From Asterochloris sp. CNOR1 (taxonomy: Eukaryota; Chlorophyta; Trebouxiophyceae; Trebouxiales; Trebouxiaceae): DNA of 64,000 nucleotides. The DNA lies in assembly GCA_963969365.1 (NCBI GenBank), contig OZ017746.1, forward strand, positions 2,728,001-2,792,000. Direction: 5' to 3'. Positions within the stretch are counted from its first letter, which is position 1. Every line of letters starts with the position of its first letter. The notes under the pieces were generated by a model. That model had not been told where the DNA came from. It worked only from the letters and a program-made list of their open reading frames with translations, and made no database searches. The position numbers and the translations under genes are program-made. Shown in pieces: positions 45,653 through 61,309 of this stretch.

Positions 45653-48600
45653 TCACATATAGAGACTGTTGGAGGCTGCAGCTGCAATCACATTGGCTTC
45701 TGGGTGCCAGGCCAGGTGCAGCAGCTTGGACTGAAAGTCCATGGCCGCTGACTCAGGCTCTGGAGCCTGCGAGCCGCCTGCGCCGCGCCTGCCTGCGCTG
45801 CCCCTCAAGGCAAACCTGCTGGAGACCTGCATGGCACAAGCAGCCGTCCCCTGTCACGATTTGTCACAGAAATAGGACTGCTTGGGTGGTGCCTGCAATT
45901 GACAGTGGCCACCGTTGCCCACTGCAGGGTCTCTGGTCTCAAGGCAAGGTGCAGGCCTGGCTGCGCCAATGCAGACAGCATGCATCCAGCATCAGCTTTG
46001 GCACACAGCAGGAAGTCTGGTGTGCCAGCATGCCACCATCTGAGTCAACTGCACAGCAGCTTCTACCAGGGGCCCCACCTTTGGCGTCTGCAGCCGTTTC
46101 CGCAGGGGATCCCTAGACGCCTCCACCAGGCAACCATCCCCGCCGGTGCGGGCCGTGACCTTGAAAAAGTTGCTGTAGCTGCCTGTGCACACGTAGTCGC
46201 CACGCCCGCTCATGGCGCAGTCAAACTTGTCAAAGATGCAGTCGTTCTCGTACAGGTCGCACAGCTGCAGCATGGGGTCAGAGTGTGAGCAGCACAGGAC
46301 AGCAGGTCAGCGACAGCGCCAATTTGCAATTGCAGCGCTCCATAAGGTTCAAGACTGCCAGTGCCCAAGCGTGCCGCCTTCAGACGATGCACAGCCGCAG
46401 GGCAGGGCAGCCCAACAGCAGGAAGCACAACATTTGACAATAGGCAGGCTAGCTAGCAGCCTGGCAATGGCTGGTGACTTTTACTGCTGGAATGGGTACA
46501 CCTCCAGCCCTGCAGGGGGTCACAAAGTCAGCAGTAACAGGTGGCTGCCACTGGACTGCACAGCAGCCAGCCTTGGGCAGCCCCTCAATAACTCTGAAGA
46601 GCAGGTGGCTGCCATGCGTTCCGCAGAGGCTGCACTGCCTCGCAGCATTGCCAAGCAACGAGCAGGCTGATGTGCAGCACATGAAGGGCTTGCTTGGCGT
46701 GCATTCTTCATTCGCATTAGTGGGAGCAAGAAAGCAGTGGCCTTGCAAGGACCACACGGAGTTGCTCCAGGCAGGCCTGCTGGCCAGCTGGATGAGCCAT
46801 ACATGGCCCATGGCTTACCCGTGCCCGCAGCTGCTCGTGCACTGGGTAGACAGCCACTGGCGCTGCCTCCATGTTTATGTCCCATAGCTTCAAGTTCATG
46901 TAGTCGCGACTGAGAATGTAGCGCCCATCCCGGCTGAACTTGATGTTCGAAATGCTGCTGATGATCTCGCTGAAGAAAGACTTGCTGCCCTGCAGCGGAG
47001 GGCAATCATACAGGCTCCCCGGGCGCCCAATGCTGGATCAGCGTGGAGCAGCCTATGTGGCTGGGGTTGAGGCTGCAGATGCTGCTGCTGCACTGAGAAC
47101 CAAATGCCTGCGGCTGGCTCCTCTGGCAGTACACAAGACAGGCCTTGAAGGCTGGCTGTGAGGTGGTAGCTCCACAGCATTGCTGGCGGCCCAGCCTTCC
47201 GGGCTGCTGCTGTGCCATGCCAGGCTAGCTGCCCAGAAAAACACACAGGGGGTGCTGAGAGCGCTCAGGGCGTCCCAGACGCCGGGCTGCTGTCGTGCTG
47301 CCTCCCAAGCCACAAACAAAGATGCTGCGAGAGTTTGTAGAAGGTGCAAAGCTGTGTGGAGAAGACTCCTGCTGCTCCCATCAAAGCTGCTTGTTGACAC
47401 ATGTATTGCTGAGAAAAGGGGTGTGTCTGCCAGTCATGCCTTTGGGGTGAATTCCTCTTAGGGACAAGGGGCAACATGAAGTATCCAACAAATCACTGCG
47501 CAGGCAGGTAATACTGCCCCTGCATCTGACTTCGCAAGTGCCCTGCAAGATCAAGAGCCCCATGAGCACTCAAGCAGCCCTTACAGGTGCCGGATGTCCA
47601 CGCCCCTGCATGTGACTTGCCCCACTTCACTACCACGACGCACCGCATCTGCTGGTTCTTCAAACAGCTTTGCTCCACGCTCGCACAACGCTGCTGACCG
47701 CATGTCTGCCAGCCTGATCCCCCCCTTGCTGCTGCTGAAGGCAAACAGCGAGCAGTGCCGGGGGTGAAACTCTGTGCAGGTCAGCACCTGCACACAGCAT
47801 GCAAGCAGGTTGGGTGCCCACTGCAGGGTGTGTGCTTGTTGTGCGGCTGTCCCTGCTGCAACGCAGTGCCTGAATCAGTGCCCATCATGCTGACTACTTT
47901 CATAGAAAGCTGTACACCCTTCATCTCATGCCGTGCGTAGAATTCCTGGTCACTGCAGACAAGCAGAGGGGTGTCTGGCTGCCCACTCACCTCTGTCAGG
48001 TCCTCCATGTTTGCAGGTTTCATGTCCACAATGTTGAAGGATTGGTTGCTGTGCTCCATGTGCCACAGGTTCACTCTGAGGTCATCGCTAGAGATAAAGC
48101 TCTCCCCATCGCTGCTGATGGACACACTGTTGATGTGGTAGGTGTGCGCATTCGCAAACACGCGCCGACACCTAGCATTCAAAGCTGCCTCCACAACATT
48201 GACCTGCAGTGCAGGGCCTTGCAGGTATTGGACCAGCACATGAGCAGCATCTGCAGTGTTGGGCCTTGCAGGTGTTGCGCCAGGAGGCAGCAACCTGCAC
48301 AGCATAGCACTTTGCAGACATGTGTGCCACTTGAAGGCAAAGCGTTGTGCTGACCTTGGGCAGCCGCAGCGGCAAATTGAGCTTCCGGTCTGTGAGAGAG
48401 AGCATCTTGCTGCGTGCCGGGGACAGTCCGTTGGTGTTCCTGCATGGTAGGAGGGCAGGTCAGGACGGGCTTCCAGCCTGAAGGCACCTTGAGTGCATGT
48501 TCTGGCACACAACATGCTGCATCTACTGCTGGCGCCTCCCAAGGCGCAGCTTGCAAAGCGGGCACCTCACCCTGCGGCAATGCTCCAGCTAGAGCCTGAG

Positions 48601-49713
48601 CCGCCGCTCTGCTCCAAATTGAAGTTGCTCAAGGCCACTGTCTTCTTCTCGTGCACCTGCAAAGCCGCCTCAGGCAGTCAGCAGCAGGGGAGGGCTACGC
48701 CAGGGCACCCTCCACTGGCTGCTGCAGTCTGGGCTGCTGACGAGTCATGCTGCCAAGGCTTGAAGCCCAAGAGAGCTGCAGACAGCAAAGCAGCCACAGC
48801 AAAGGCTCAGCAGACTTTGCTGCGCACCTGGTGCTACGCAGAGGCGCCAGTTCAACCAGCGCACTGACAGCGGCACGCCTCTGCCCCAGCAGGCTCACCT
48901 TCCACAACTTGATCGTCTTGTCATTTGTGGAGAGGAGGAGGCGATTGCCTCCAGATGTCTGCCCCCAGACCACAGTGTTGATCTTCTCCTCAATCTCCAG
49001 CGACTTGAGGTAATCAAACTCGGGCTCATGGGACTGGAACTCTGCAGGCAGCAGCACCCGTCGGGGCTCCAGAGTGCCGCTGACAGGGAGCAGGCAGCTC
49101 AAGAGGACGCTGGCAGCAGAGCTGCTAGCTTGCAAGGGCCAGAGCAGCGGGTGCGTGCCTCCCCACCTGTCAGGTAGCGGTATTCAAAAGCGCTGAGCCG
49201 TGACGCAGGGGAGAGGCTGCGCTGGTCTATGCCAGCCTGGCGTTGCTGCAGACAGAGATAGAGCAGCCTCAATGCTTCTGCACTGTGCAGCAACAGGTGG
49301 CAGGGCTGCACGCTGGAGAATGGATTATATGGCAGGCTCACTTGCGATGCTACTCTTTCGAACAGCACAACTCTGCCACCCCTGTCCCCTGTTGCCAGAT
49401 GCTGTCCAGTCTGGTCGAACTCCACTGCCGAGATGATGTCCGCTGCAGCGCCGTAAGGGGAAACGCTCACTCAGAGTGCAATGTGCAGCACAGTCTATGG
49501 GGCTGCCCACACAGAAATTGCCTGGCATGTGGTCTGCATCACACAAGCAGCCCAGCCAGCCACAGGCACTGCTGTTGCTGGGGCGCTGGCCTATCAACTC
49601 GGAAGTTGCAGCAAGCCTGCACCTTCTTGGATCTCCTCGCCAGGCGTGCGCTCCCCAAAGCACTGCAGGAACTGCCATTCCAGGGGCTCCCCCCCGGACG
49701 GGCTGGCCTCCAT
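45653..49713 (-). CDS. PP2A regulatory B subunit, B55/PR55 family (WD40)
   Basis: Substrate-targeting subunit of protein phosphatase 2A. The start ATG at 49713 ([15 protein letters not shown]) precedes the hallmark [12 protein letters not shown], then [20 protein letters not shown] and [10 protein letters not shown]. Following exons: [188 protein letters not shown] and [13 protein letters not shown]. The protein ends [20 protein letters not shown], then LYM-stop, as in this family. The whole seven-blade propeller is represented in order with no missing block seen. A tandem duplication beside the acceptor before [15 protein letters not shown] is described separately. Confidence 0.95.
48204..48276 (-). 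repeat. Duplicated 3' splice-site region in the B55 gene
   Basis: Two 26-bp blocks, 48204-48229 and 48251-48276, differ at three bases with a 47-bp period. On the minus strand each is a pyrimidine/purine tract ending in CTGCAG. The inner one is the acceptor of the exon coding [12 protein letters not shown]; the other is a decoy acceptor upstream of it. Confidence 0.75.
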
Positions 49714-50772
49714 GCAGGCACTCCACTGCCAGCCTGCGGGAGGCAACATAGCTGCTTTGCAGAGGCCTACGCCAGCATCTGCCTGCTGAAGGTCACGAAT
49801 GCTGCTCAGCAACTCTCAAAGGCAGCCGCAAGAGGCATCACTCACGATCCCATCTTCGACATGGCGCAACTGCCAGTACAATACACTGTCAAACCTGGTG
49901 GTAATCAGCCAGCCAGGCATTGCTGGAGGCAGGGCCTCTGAGCAAAGCAGCTGCAAGGGCCCCTGTTGGACCAGGTCTGCCTCTGAATGTGACTGGAAAG
50001 TAGGCTCTGTTACCCCGGCGGTCTTCACTGCTGGGTGCCTGTGAGGGCCCCACCTTTTGAGCGCGCTTCCCCTCCCGCAGCGAGAGCCCGCGCTGTTGTC
50101 TCTCTTCCGAGGCCCTCGTTTGCCTGGCTGCGTGCCTATCCGGCCCTGCGTACGGCCCTGCAGGCGCCTGTAAAAGAGCTGGCCAGTAGGGATTCTGGAG
50201 CCAGCTTTTCTGCAAAACGGTCAAGACCGGTACCTGCAGAACAGAAGGCCTCCGCATTTCCCGATCTCTGGAGCTTGCTACCCCTCGGTGGGCAGGCTAT
50301 TGCTTGAGACTAATTGAACTATGACTGCCCAGCACTGCCACATGCCCTCCACAGCCTCTAGACGTGAATGGAAGACAGGGATCCTGCTATGACCATGTTC
50401 AGCCTCTGGCTCTCCTCAGTGTGTGAGGCATGCAGGCTTTCTCAAAGCAAAGCAAAGCATGGCAGGGGGACAGATCGCACAAGGGCGCCCAGCATTCGAT
50501 GAAGTGGCCAACAATTGTGCTTACAAGACGCCTGCAGTGTGATTTGCTAGAGGAGGGGGGTGCGATGTTGAGTACAGCCCTACATGCTGGCTGTGCCAGC
50601 AGACCTCCATCCTCCACCCAATGCAATACATGTGCAGGACCTGCGCACTGGCGAGCCGGGTAAAATCCGGGTTAGAGGACATGTTTGACAACAAAGATGC
50701 TGCTCATGCGTTCAGCTGACTGACAAGTCTTTAAGCTACAAGCGAGGGTGCATCTTGATACAGGGAGGTTCT
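49714..50772. other. Interval between B55 and diaminopimelate decarboxylase
   Basis: About 1.06 kb upstream of B55 and downstream of the decarboxylase stop, both on the minus strand. It should contain the B55 promoter/5' UTR and the decarboxylase 3' UTR. A GTG-initiated open frame at 50035-50307 has no recognised motif and no splice support, and is not called. Confidence 0.4.
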
Positions 50773-53942
<3,170 letters not shown>

Positions 53943-54561
53943 GGCATTCCCCGTCAGTGCCCGATTGCAGTGAGGTGCTGCAAATCTGGCTGCAGAACTG
54001 TATGGCACCTCAGGGCTGACCTCATTGTTTCTTTATGCAGCTGCAGCCTTTGCATCCTTGTTCACTCCAGAGAATGACCTTTTGTGATGAGAGTGCACCT
54101 GCTTGCAACTTGCTACTGAACAGAGCGCTTGGTTTGGCAGGGTGTGTTACAGGCACACAGCAGGTGGCCATGCAGCAGCCTCAAGCTCCCTGCCAGGCTC
54201 AGGTCCAGGCGCAGTCAGCGCAGCACTCGGCGATGCTGGGCCTTGCTCCATGTTGTGACAGCACCTGCTGACGAGGGGCTGCAGACAGCACTACCTCACA
54301 CCCTGCCATCTGGTGGGTGCTGGCCACCGCTGCTCTCGCTGCCGCAGACGTTGCAAGGCTACTGCCTTGAGCGAGTTTGCTGCTGTCCTTGGCACACGCT
54401 GCTGCCGCATCAAGGTGATACGTCAACAACTGACTTGTTCCTGCCACTCAAGGGCTCACAGCACTCCTGTTGTCTTGGCACATTTGCTGCCTGCTGCAGC
54501 GGCATGCCCTGATGACACAGTACGCATGCCTCACTCTCCCAGCCCTCCCGTCTGCATGCAG

Positions 54562-57500
54562 GTTCTGACCCTTGGGAGGACCAGAAGTGGACGCAGTGCA
54601 GATGGACCATCTACAGAGGGGTGGCCTATGACCTGACCAGCTTTATAGATCGCCATCCGGCTGGCAACTGGCTCATACAGCTGGCCATTGGGCGAGACTG
54701 CACCGCCCTGTTTGAGTCATACCACCTGCGCCCAGAGGTGGCAGTGGCGTACCTGAAGAGGTTGCCAGTACTGGAGGGCTTCCCAGTGGAGGCAGTGCCG
54801 CAGGCACCCTACCCCAACGACTCAGAGCTGTACAACACCATCAGGTGCAGGCAAATGGCCTGTGTTGCTAGCCACTGCGTGCCGCATCTTTGTCAGGCAA
54901 ACCAGACGGCTTCTCGCAGCCACTCTGGTGCGCACAGGGGGAGGGGCCACTGCTCGTTCCCCGTGGCGTGTATGCGCCCCTAGTTGGCAGGGCAGAGACG
55001 TCTGCTTCTGCCTAGCCGCACTCCATGTCATGCATGTAATTGTGCCACCATCGGCTGTGCGCCTGTCTTTGCAGGCAGATGAGCTGCAGGTCGTGCTGAT
55101 GTGCATGGCAGTTAGCTGGATCCTGCAGCATAGTACCTGCAGGCAGCGCGTGCGGAGAGAGATTTTCAAGGGGAAAGACGTGGATGGAGCCCACCGCACA
55201 GGCAGTGAGGGGGCTGCCTGGGCCATCCTCAGCTATGCAGCGGTAGCTTATGGCCTCTACGCCTATGACACCAACGCTGTTACAGGCTTCCTTCTAGGTG
55301 GGTAAACATGCACACTTTGCATGGCTGCATGCTGGCGTACAGCAGAAACATGCTGACACAGGCGACTTTTCAAAGGTATGTCTGGTACATTCCAGTGCCA
55401 TATTGGCAGCTGTGGCCGTAGCGCCTGGACAGCCGGCTGGTGGCTGCCCTGACCCGCAGACTAGTGGAGTCCCCCTCCCTGCAGGTCTGGCAGGCGCATG
55501 GATTGGCCTCACGGTGCAGCACTGCGGCAACCATGGGGCAATGTCTACCAAGGCTTGGGTGAACAAGTTGATGGGGCTGACGGACGACCTCATTGGCGGC
55601 TCCTCCCTCATGTGGCGCTACCACCATCAGGCAAGCCTCCAGGCTGCAGGCCTGAGCATGATGTGTGGCCCTCAGCTTGTCACACCCTGCTCCAGTGCAA
55701 GGCCCCGTCCATTGTGATGTTTTGCTCACTTCAAGCTGGCCCCAACCTGGGGCTCCACCCAAGAGCAATTGCACAGTCCCTGTATGCTCTGTGCCAGCAG
55801 GTGGCTGACATGATCCTGCCCCGTTCGATCACTGGTGCATCTCAATGTGGGCCTGCCCTACCATCATGCACTTCACCGTGTAAGGCACCAACGTAGCTCA
55901 TCCAGGTGCAGCTTACTGAGTTCCAAGCTGCTCCTACAGGTGAGCCACCAGATGCATCACAACCACGAGGCGCTGAACACTCGAACTTGTCCCCAGATCG
56001 TCGTTTGCTGTGGTCCCTCATCCCTTGGCTGCCCCTGCAGGTCAGCCACCACGTGCACTGCAATGATGAGGCTCTGGATGAGGACGTGTTCAGTGCCTTC
56101 CCCGCCCTACGATTTGATGCCCGCTTGCCACGCAAGTGGTACCACCGCTTCCAGCACATCTACATGGTAAGCTGCCTCCACTGGGGTGGCTGCCTTGCAC
56201 CCATATCAGGCTAGTGTATGCCTTGCAGCACCTGCAGCCTTGAGGCCAGGCAGGCTGAAAGAATGCAGGGGTGGCATCTGGCTACCTGCTGCCTGGCCTG
56301 GAGCTGGCGTGCCTGTTGGGGCTGCTGTTGTGCAGGCTGCTCTATCTGCTGTTATCATGTTGCCACCGTGCCGCCTGCTGAAGCCCTCCTTCCTTTCCTG
56401 CTGCAGTGGGCCACCTTTCCCCTGCTGCAGCTGGTCTTCCAGCTGGGCGACTGGCAGGCCCTCATTCAACGGCGCACCGGCGGTGCGAGGCTGCATGGCG
56501 CCAATGCTACAGAGACTGCCTCGGTAGTTGCCGGCAAGCTGATTCACTATGCCATGGTTTTTGGGGCTCCCCTGGCGCTGCATGGCGGCTCAGCTGCAGC
56601 ATGGGGCTCCCTGTCCTACATGTTCACGCAGGTGAGCAGCGCTGAGTCTGACTCCTGAAGGTTGCTTGCTTACTTGACAAGCATCTGCCGTGGCGCCGCT
56701 CAGACCCCCACTGCCTGAGACCTCCTGACCGGAACGCCTCACTCTCTGTAGCAGTTTTGCCTGCTCAATCTGAGATCCTCTCGTCTGGGAGGAGTTGCTG
56801 GTTTGCTGCAACCCAGACTTGGGTTTGACGCTGTTCCATGACTTAGCTTTTGGGACTGCCAGGCAGCTCGGCAGTGTATCAGCTGCTTCAGCCGCCTTCC
56901 AACATGATGTACTGCTTTCTGCAGGGAGTTGTGTTGGCAGCCACCTTTGCGGTGTCTCACAACATTGCTGAGGCCAAGCCAGTGGCGGCAGGATCAGAGA
57001 CCACCAGCCTGTTGCGCAGCGAGCTGGGAGAGCGTGACTGGGGTGTGCAGCAGGCAAGCGAAGAGGCTGCATCCAACCCAATCATGTTCCTCATTCAGCC
57101 TGAGTCTCTTTGAAAAACACCAGCGAGCTGTCCGCTCTGCCTGCAGGTGCTGACCTCTGCCAACTGGGGGGCAGACATTGGCAACTTCTTCACCGGGGGC
57201 CTGAACCTCCAGGTGGAGCACCACCTGTTTCCAGCCATATCCTTCATGCATTACCCAGCCATCTCGCGCATCGTCGCTGATGAGTGCGCCAAGAGGGGCA
57301 TTCCCTACGTTCACTTCGACACCCTGCCAGAGATCATCGGCCGCTTCAACAGGTGAGTGAGGTCCTGCTGGAAGGACATGGCCTGTATACAAGCGGCCGC
57401 AGCAGGGCTACCTGCCTCCATTTGTGGTGCGCCCAGTGGCAGACATTGTTGGCTGCTGGATGCCGGCAGGCTGGCTGCTAAAGTGGGCCAGCACACAGAC

Positions 57501-57773
57501 TAGTGTGCTTTACAGGCAGCACAGTGTGTACAGTCTCCTGAGGTCGGCCTTTGTTGCCAGGGCTGCATGTTTTGGGGTGCAGCAAGGCTGCTTGCATGCA
57601 TGCTCTGGCGCTGTGAGCTGTAGCAAGCCACCTTGAGTGAGGCAGGTTGCTGTTTGTGCTGCAGGTACATGGCAGATGTGGGCAAGGCTGACCAGATGGC
57701 TCTGCTCGATGGTACCTTCCTGACTGGCAGCGATGACATGATAAAGTCACCTGCTGCATCACAGAAGCTCTGA
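54562..57773 (+). CDS. Front-end fatty-acid desaturase with N-terminal cytochrome b5 domain
   Basis: ER-type acyl desaturase that inserts a double bond between an existing one and the carboxyl end. The first recognisable exon starts at 54562 (GSDPWEDQKWTQCRWTIYRG). The b5 domain has HPAG in place of HPGG, and SYH as the second heme ligand region. The next exon joins as NTIR/QRVRREIFKGKDV. His boxes: QHCGNHGAMS (H-x3-H); YHHQ joined through a GC-donor intron to VSHHVHCNDEALDEDVF; and LNLQVEHHLFPA with Gln first, as in front-end enzymes. Hydrophobic segments lie at about 55.2, 55.5, 56.4-56.6 and 56.9 kb. It ends SPAASQKL-stop at 57773. The HxGNHGA/VSHH pattern suggests the algal delta-5/omega-13 type rather than the HDANH enzymes, but regiospecificity cannot be read from sequence. 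The first coding exon, within about 54.06-54.54 kb, is unresolved. Confidence 0.88.
55937..56083 (+). repeat. Decayed duplicate of the second His-box exon start in the preceding intron
   Basis: A CAG acceptor followed by GTGAGCCACCAGATGCATCA (about 55937-55980) mirrors the true exon start at 56041, GTCAGCCACCACGTGCACTG. It encodes VSHQMHHNHEAL against VSHHVHCNDEAL. The period is about 101 bp. The copy diverges after about 40 bp. Confidence 0.8.
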
Positions 57774-58807
57774 TCACTCTTTGCTTGGCCTTGCAGAGAT
57801 GATGGCACTGCATATCATGCCAATTCAGCTGCAGCATTGATCTTGGGCAATGACCAATTCTTTCCTGAGGTAGCATCTTATGCCCAGGCCCCATGCTTAT
57901 GACATCCCAGTACTGGTTTCAAGTATCTCTAGACCTCAGATCCGACCTGTGCTAGGCAACAGTAGCTACCTATGCAACAACTCATCTAGGCACAAGCTCA
58001 TCCTGGCAGCCAGGCAAATTGTTTCACGGGAAACTTCGCAGAAATAAAACTTCACTGCTTGGCTTATCAGACTGTACATTTCACAGTGCATACCAGCATT
58101 GCCAGGAGAGGGGGTTGGGCCATTGGTGTAAGCATGCCCAACAACATTGCACTTTTGTGATCTGAGCGGGCCACGGCTTCAAAGCAGTGCAAGCTGATCG
58201 GCAGGCTTTTGATCACTGCCATTCACCCTGCTGTCGCCCTTGCAGCAAAATGACTTGCATGCAATGCAAACACAATGGAAGTCACCTTCTCGAGGATGAG
58301 CACAAGGACCTCAGCATCGCCAGCTGCAGACACACACAGCATGTTCCCCATCATTCTCTTCTCCGTAGGAGCAATGTTAGTGCGTAGCCCACTGACAGCA
58401 TCACTGGGTACGAGCAGTCACGGCCCAGCAGCAGGCGCCAGCCATCACCTCCAGGAAATGCAGTGTTGCTCTGCACTGGAGGCTCACAAGTCAACACAAG
58501 CAACTGCCTGCGCTATGCAAGTGGTCAGCAACACCCTGGTGATCAGCAGTTACAGCAACTCAGGCCAGGCCTCAGGCCTGACATTCAGGTAGTCTGAATC
58601 TTTCTGACAGCTGTTAGGTCAGCCAAGATGTTCAAAAGCTTGGCGGTGCTGCAACCTTAGCTGTGCTTGGCACCGTGCTTGAGATTACGCAGTCTTGGTG
58701 CTAGACTTTGTTCAAAGCCGCCTGATCTATCTACAGGCCAGGCTGTTGCCTGGCCGTTGATGAGCTTGTAATCTCCTGCTGAGACGCTGAGTAGCACAGC
58801 CGCAGTT
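57774..58807. other. Intergenic: desaturase 3' UTR and spermidine synthase promoter
   Basis: About 1.03 kb between two plus-strand genes. AT-richer stretches lie at about 57.95-58.15 kb. An open frame near 58275-58592 (MEVTFSRMSTRTSASPAAD) has no motif and no splice partner. No regulatory site is recognised. Confidence 0.4.
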
Positions 58808-61172
<2,365 letters not shown>

Positions 61173-61309
61173 GCCTGGCAGCTACTCACTGCCATAAAGA
61201 ATAGTCATCACAATGCAAAACCTTCAAACAATCTTTAACAGGCTCTCCAGTCTTTAAGGTTTCTTGAAACAATTGATTGGTGCAGCAATTACGAAATCAA
61301 TCAGGAGGA

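Noticed and set aside
50035-50307. 90-codon plus-strand frame between B55 and the decarboxylase
   Set aside because: It starts with GTG, has no recognised domain, and lies in the expected 5' region of B55.
50640-50690. tRNA-like look of GGCGAGCCGGGTAAAATCCG
   Set aside because: No consistent acceptor, anticodon or T-arm pairing can be drawn.
58275-58592. Possible gene upstream of spermidine synthase (MEVTFSRMSTRTSASP)
   Set aside because: Low-complexity composition with no motif, no intron structure and no homology I can name.
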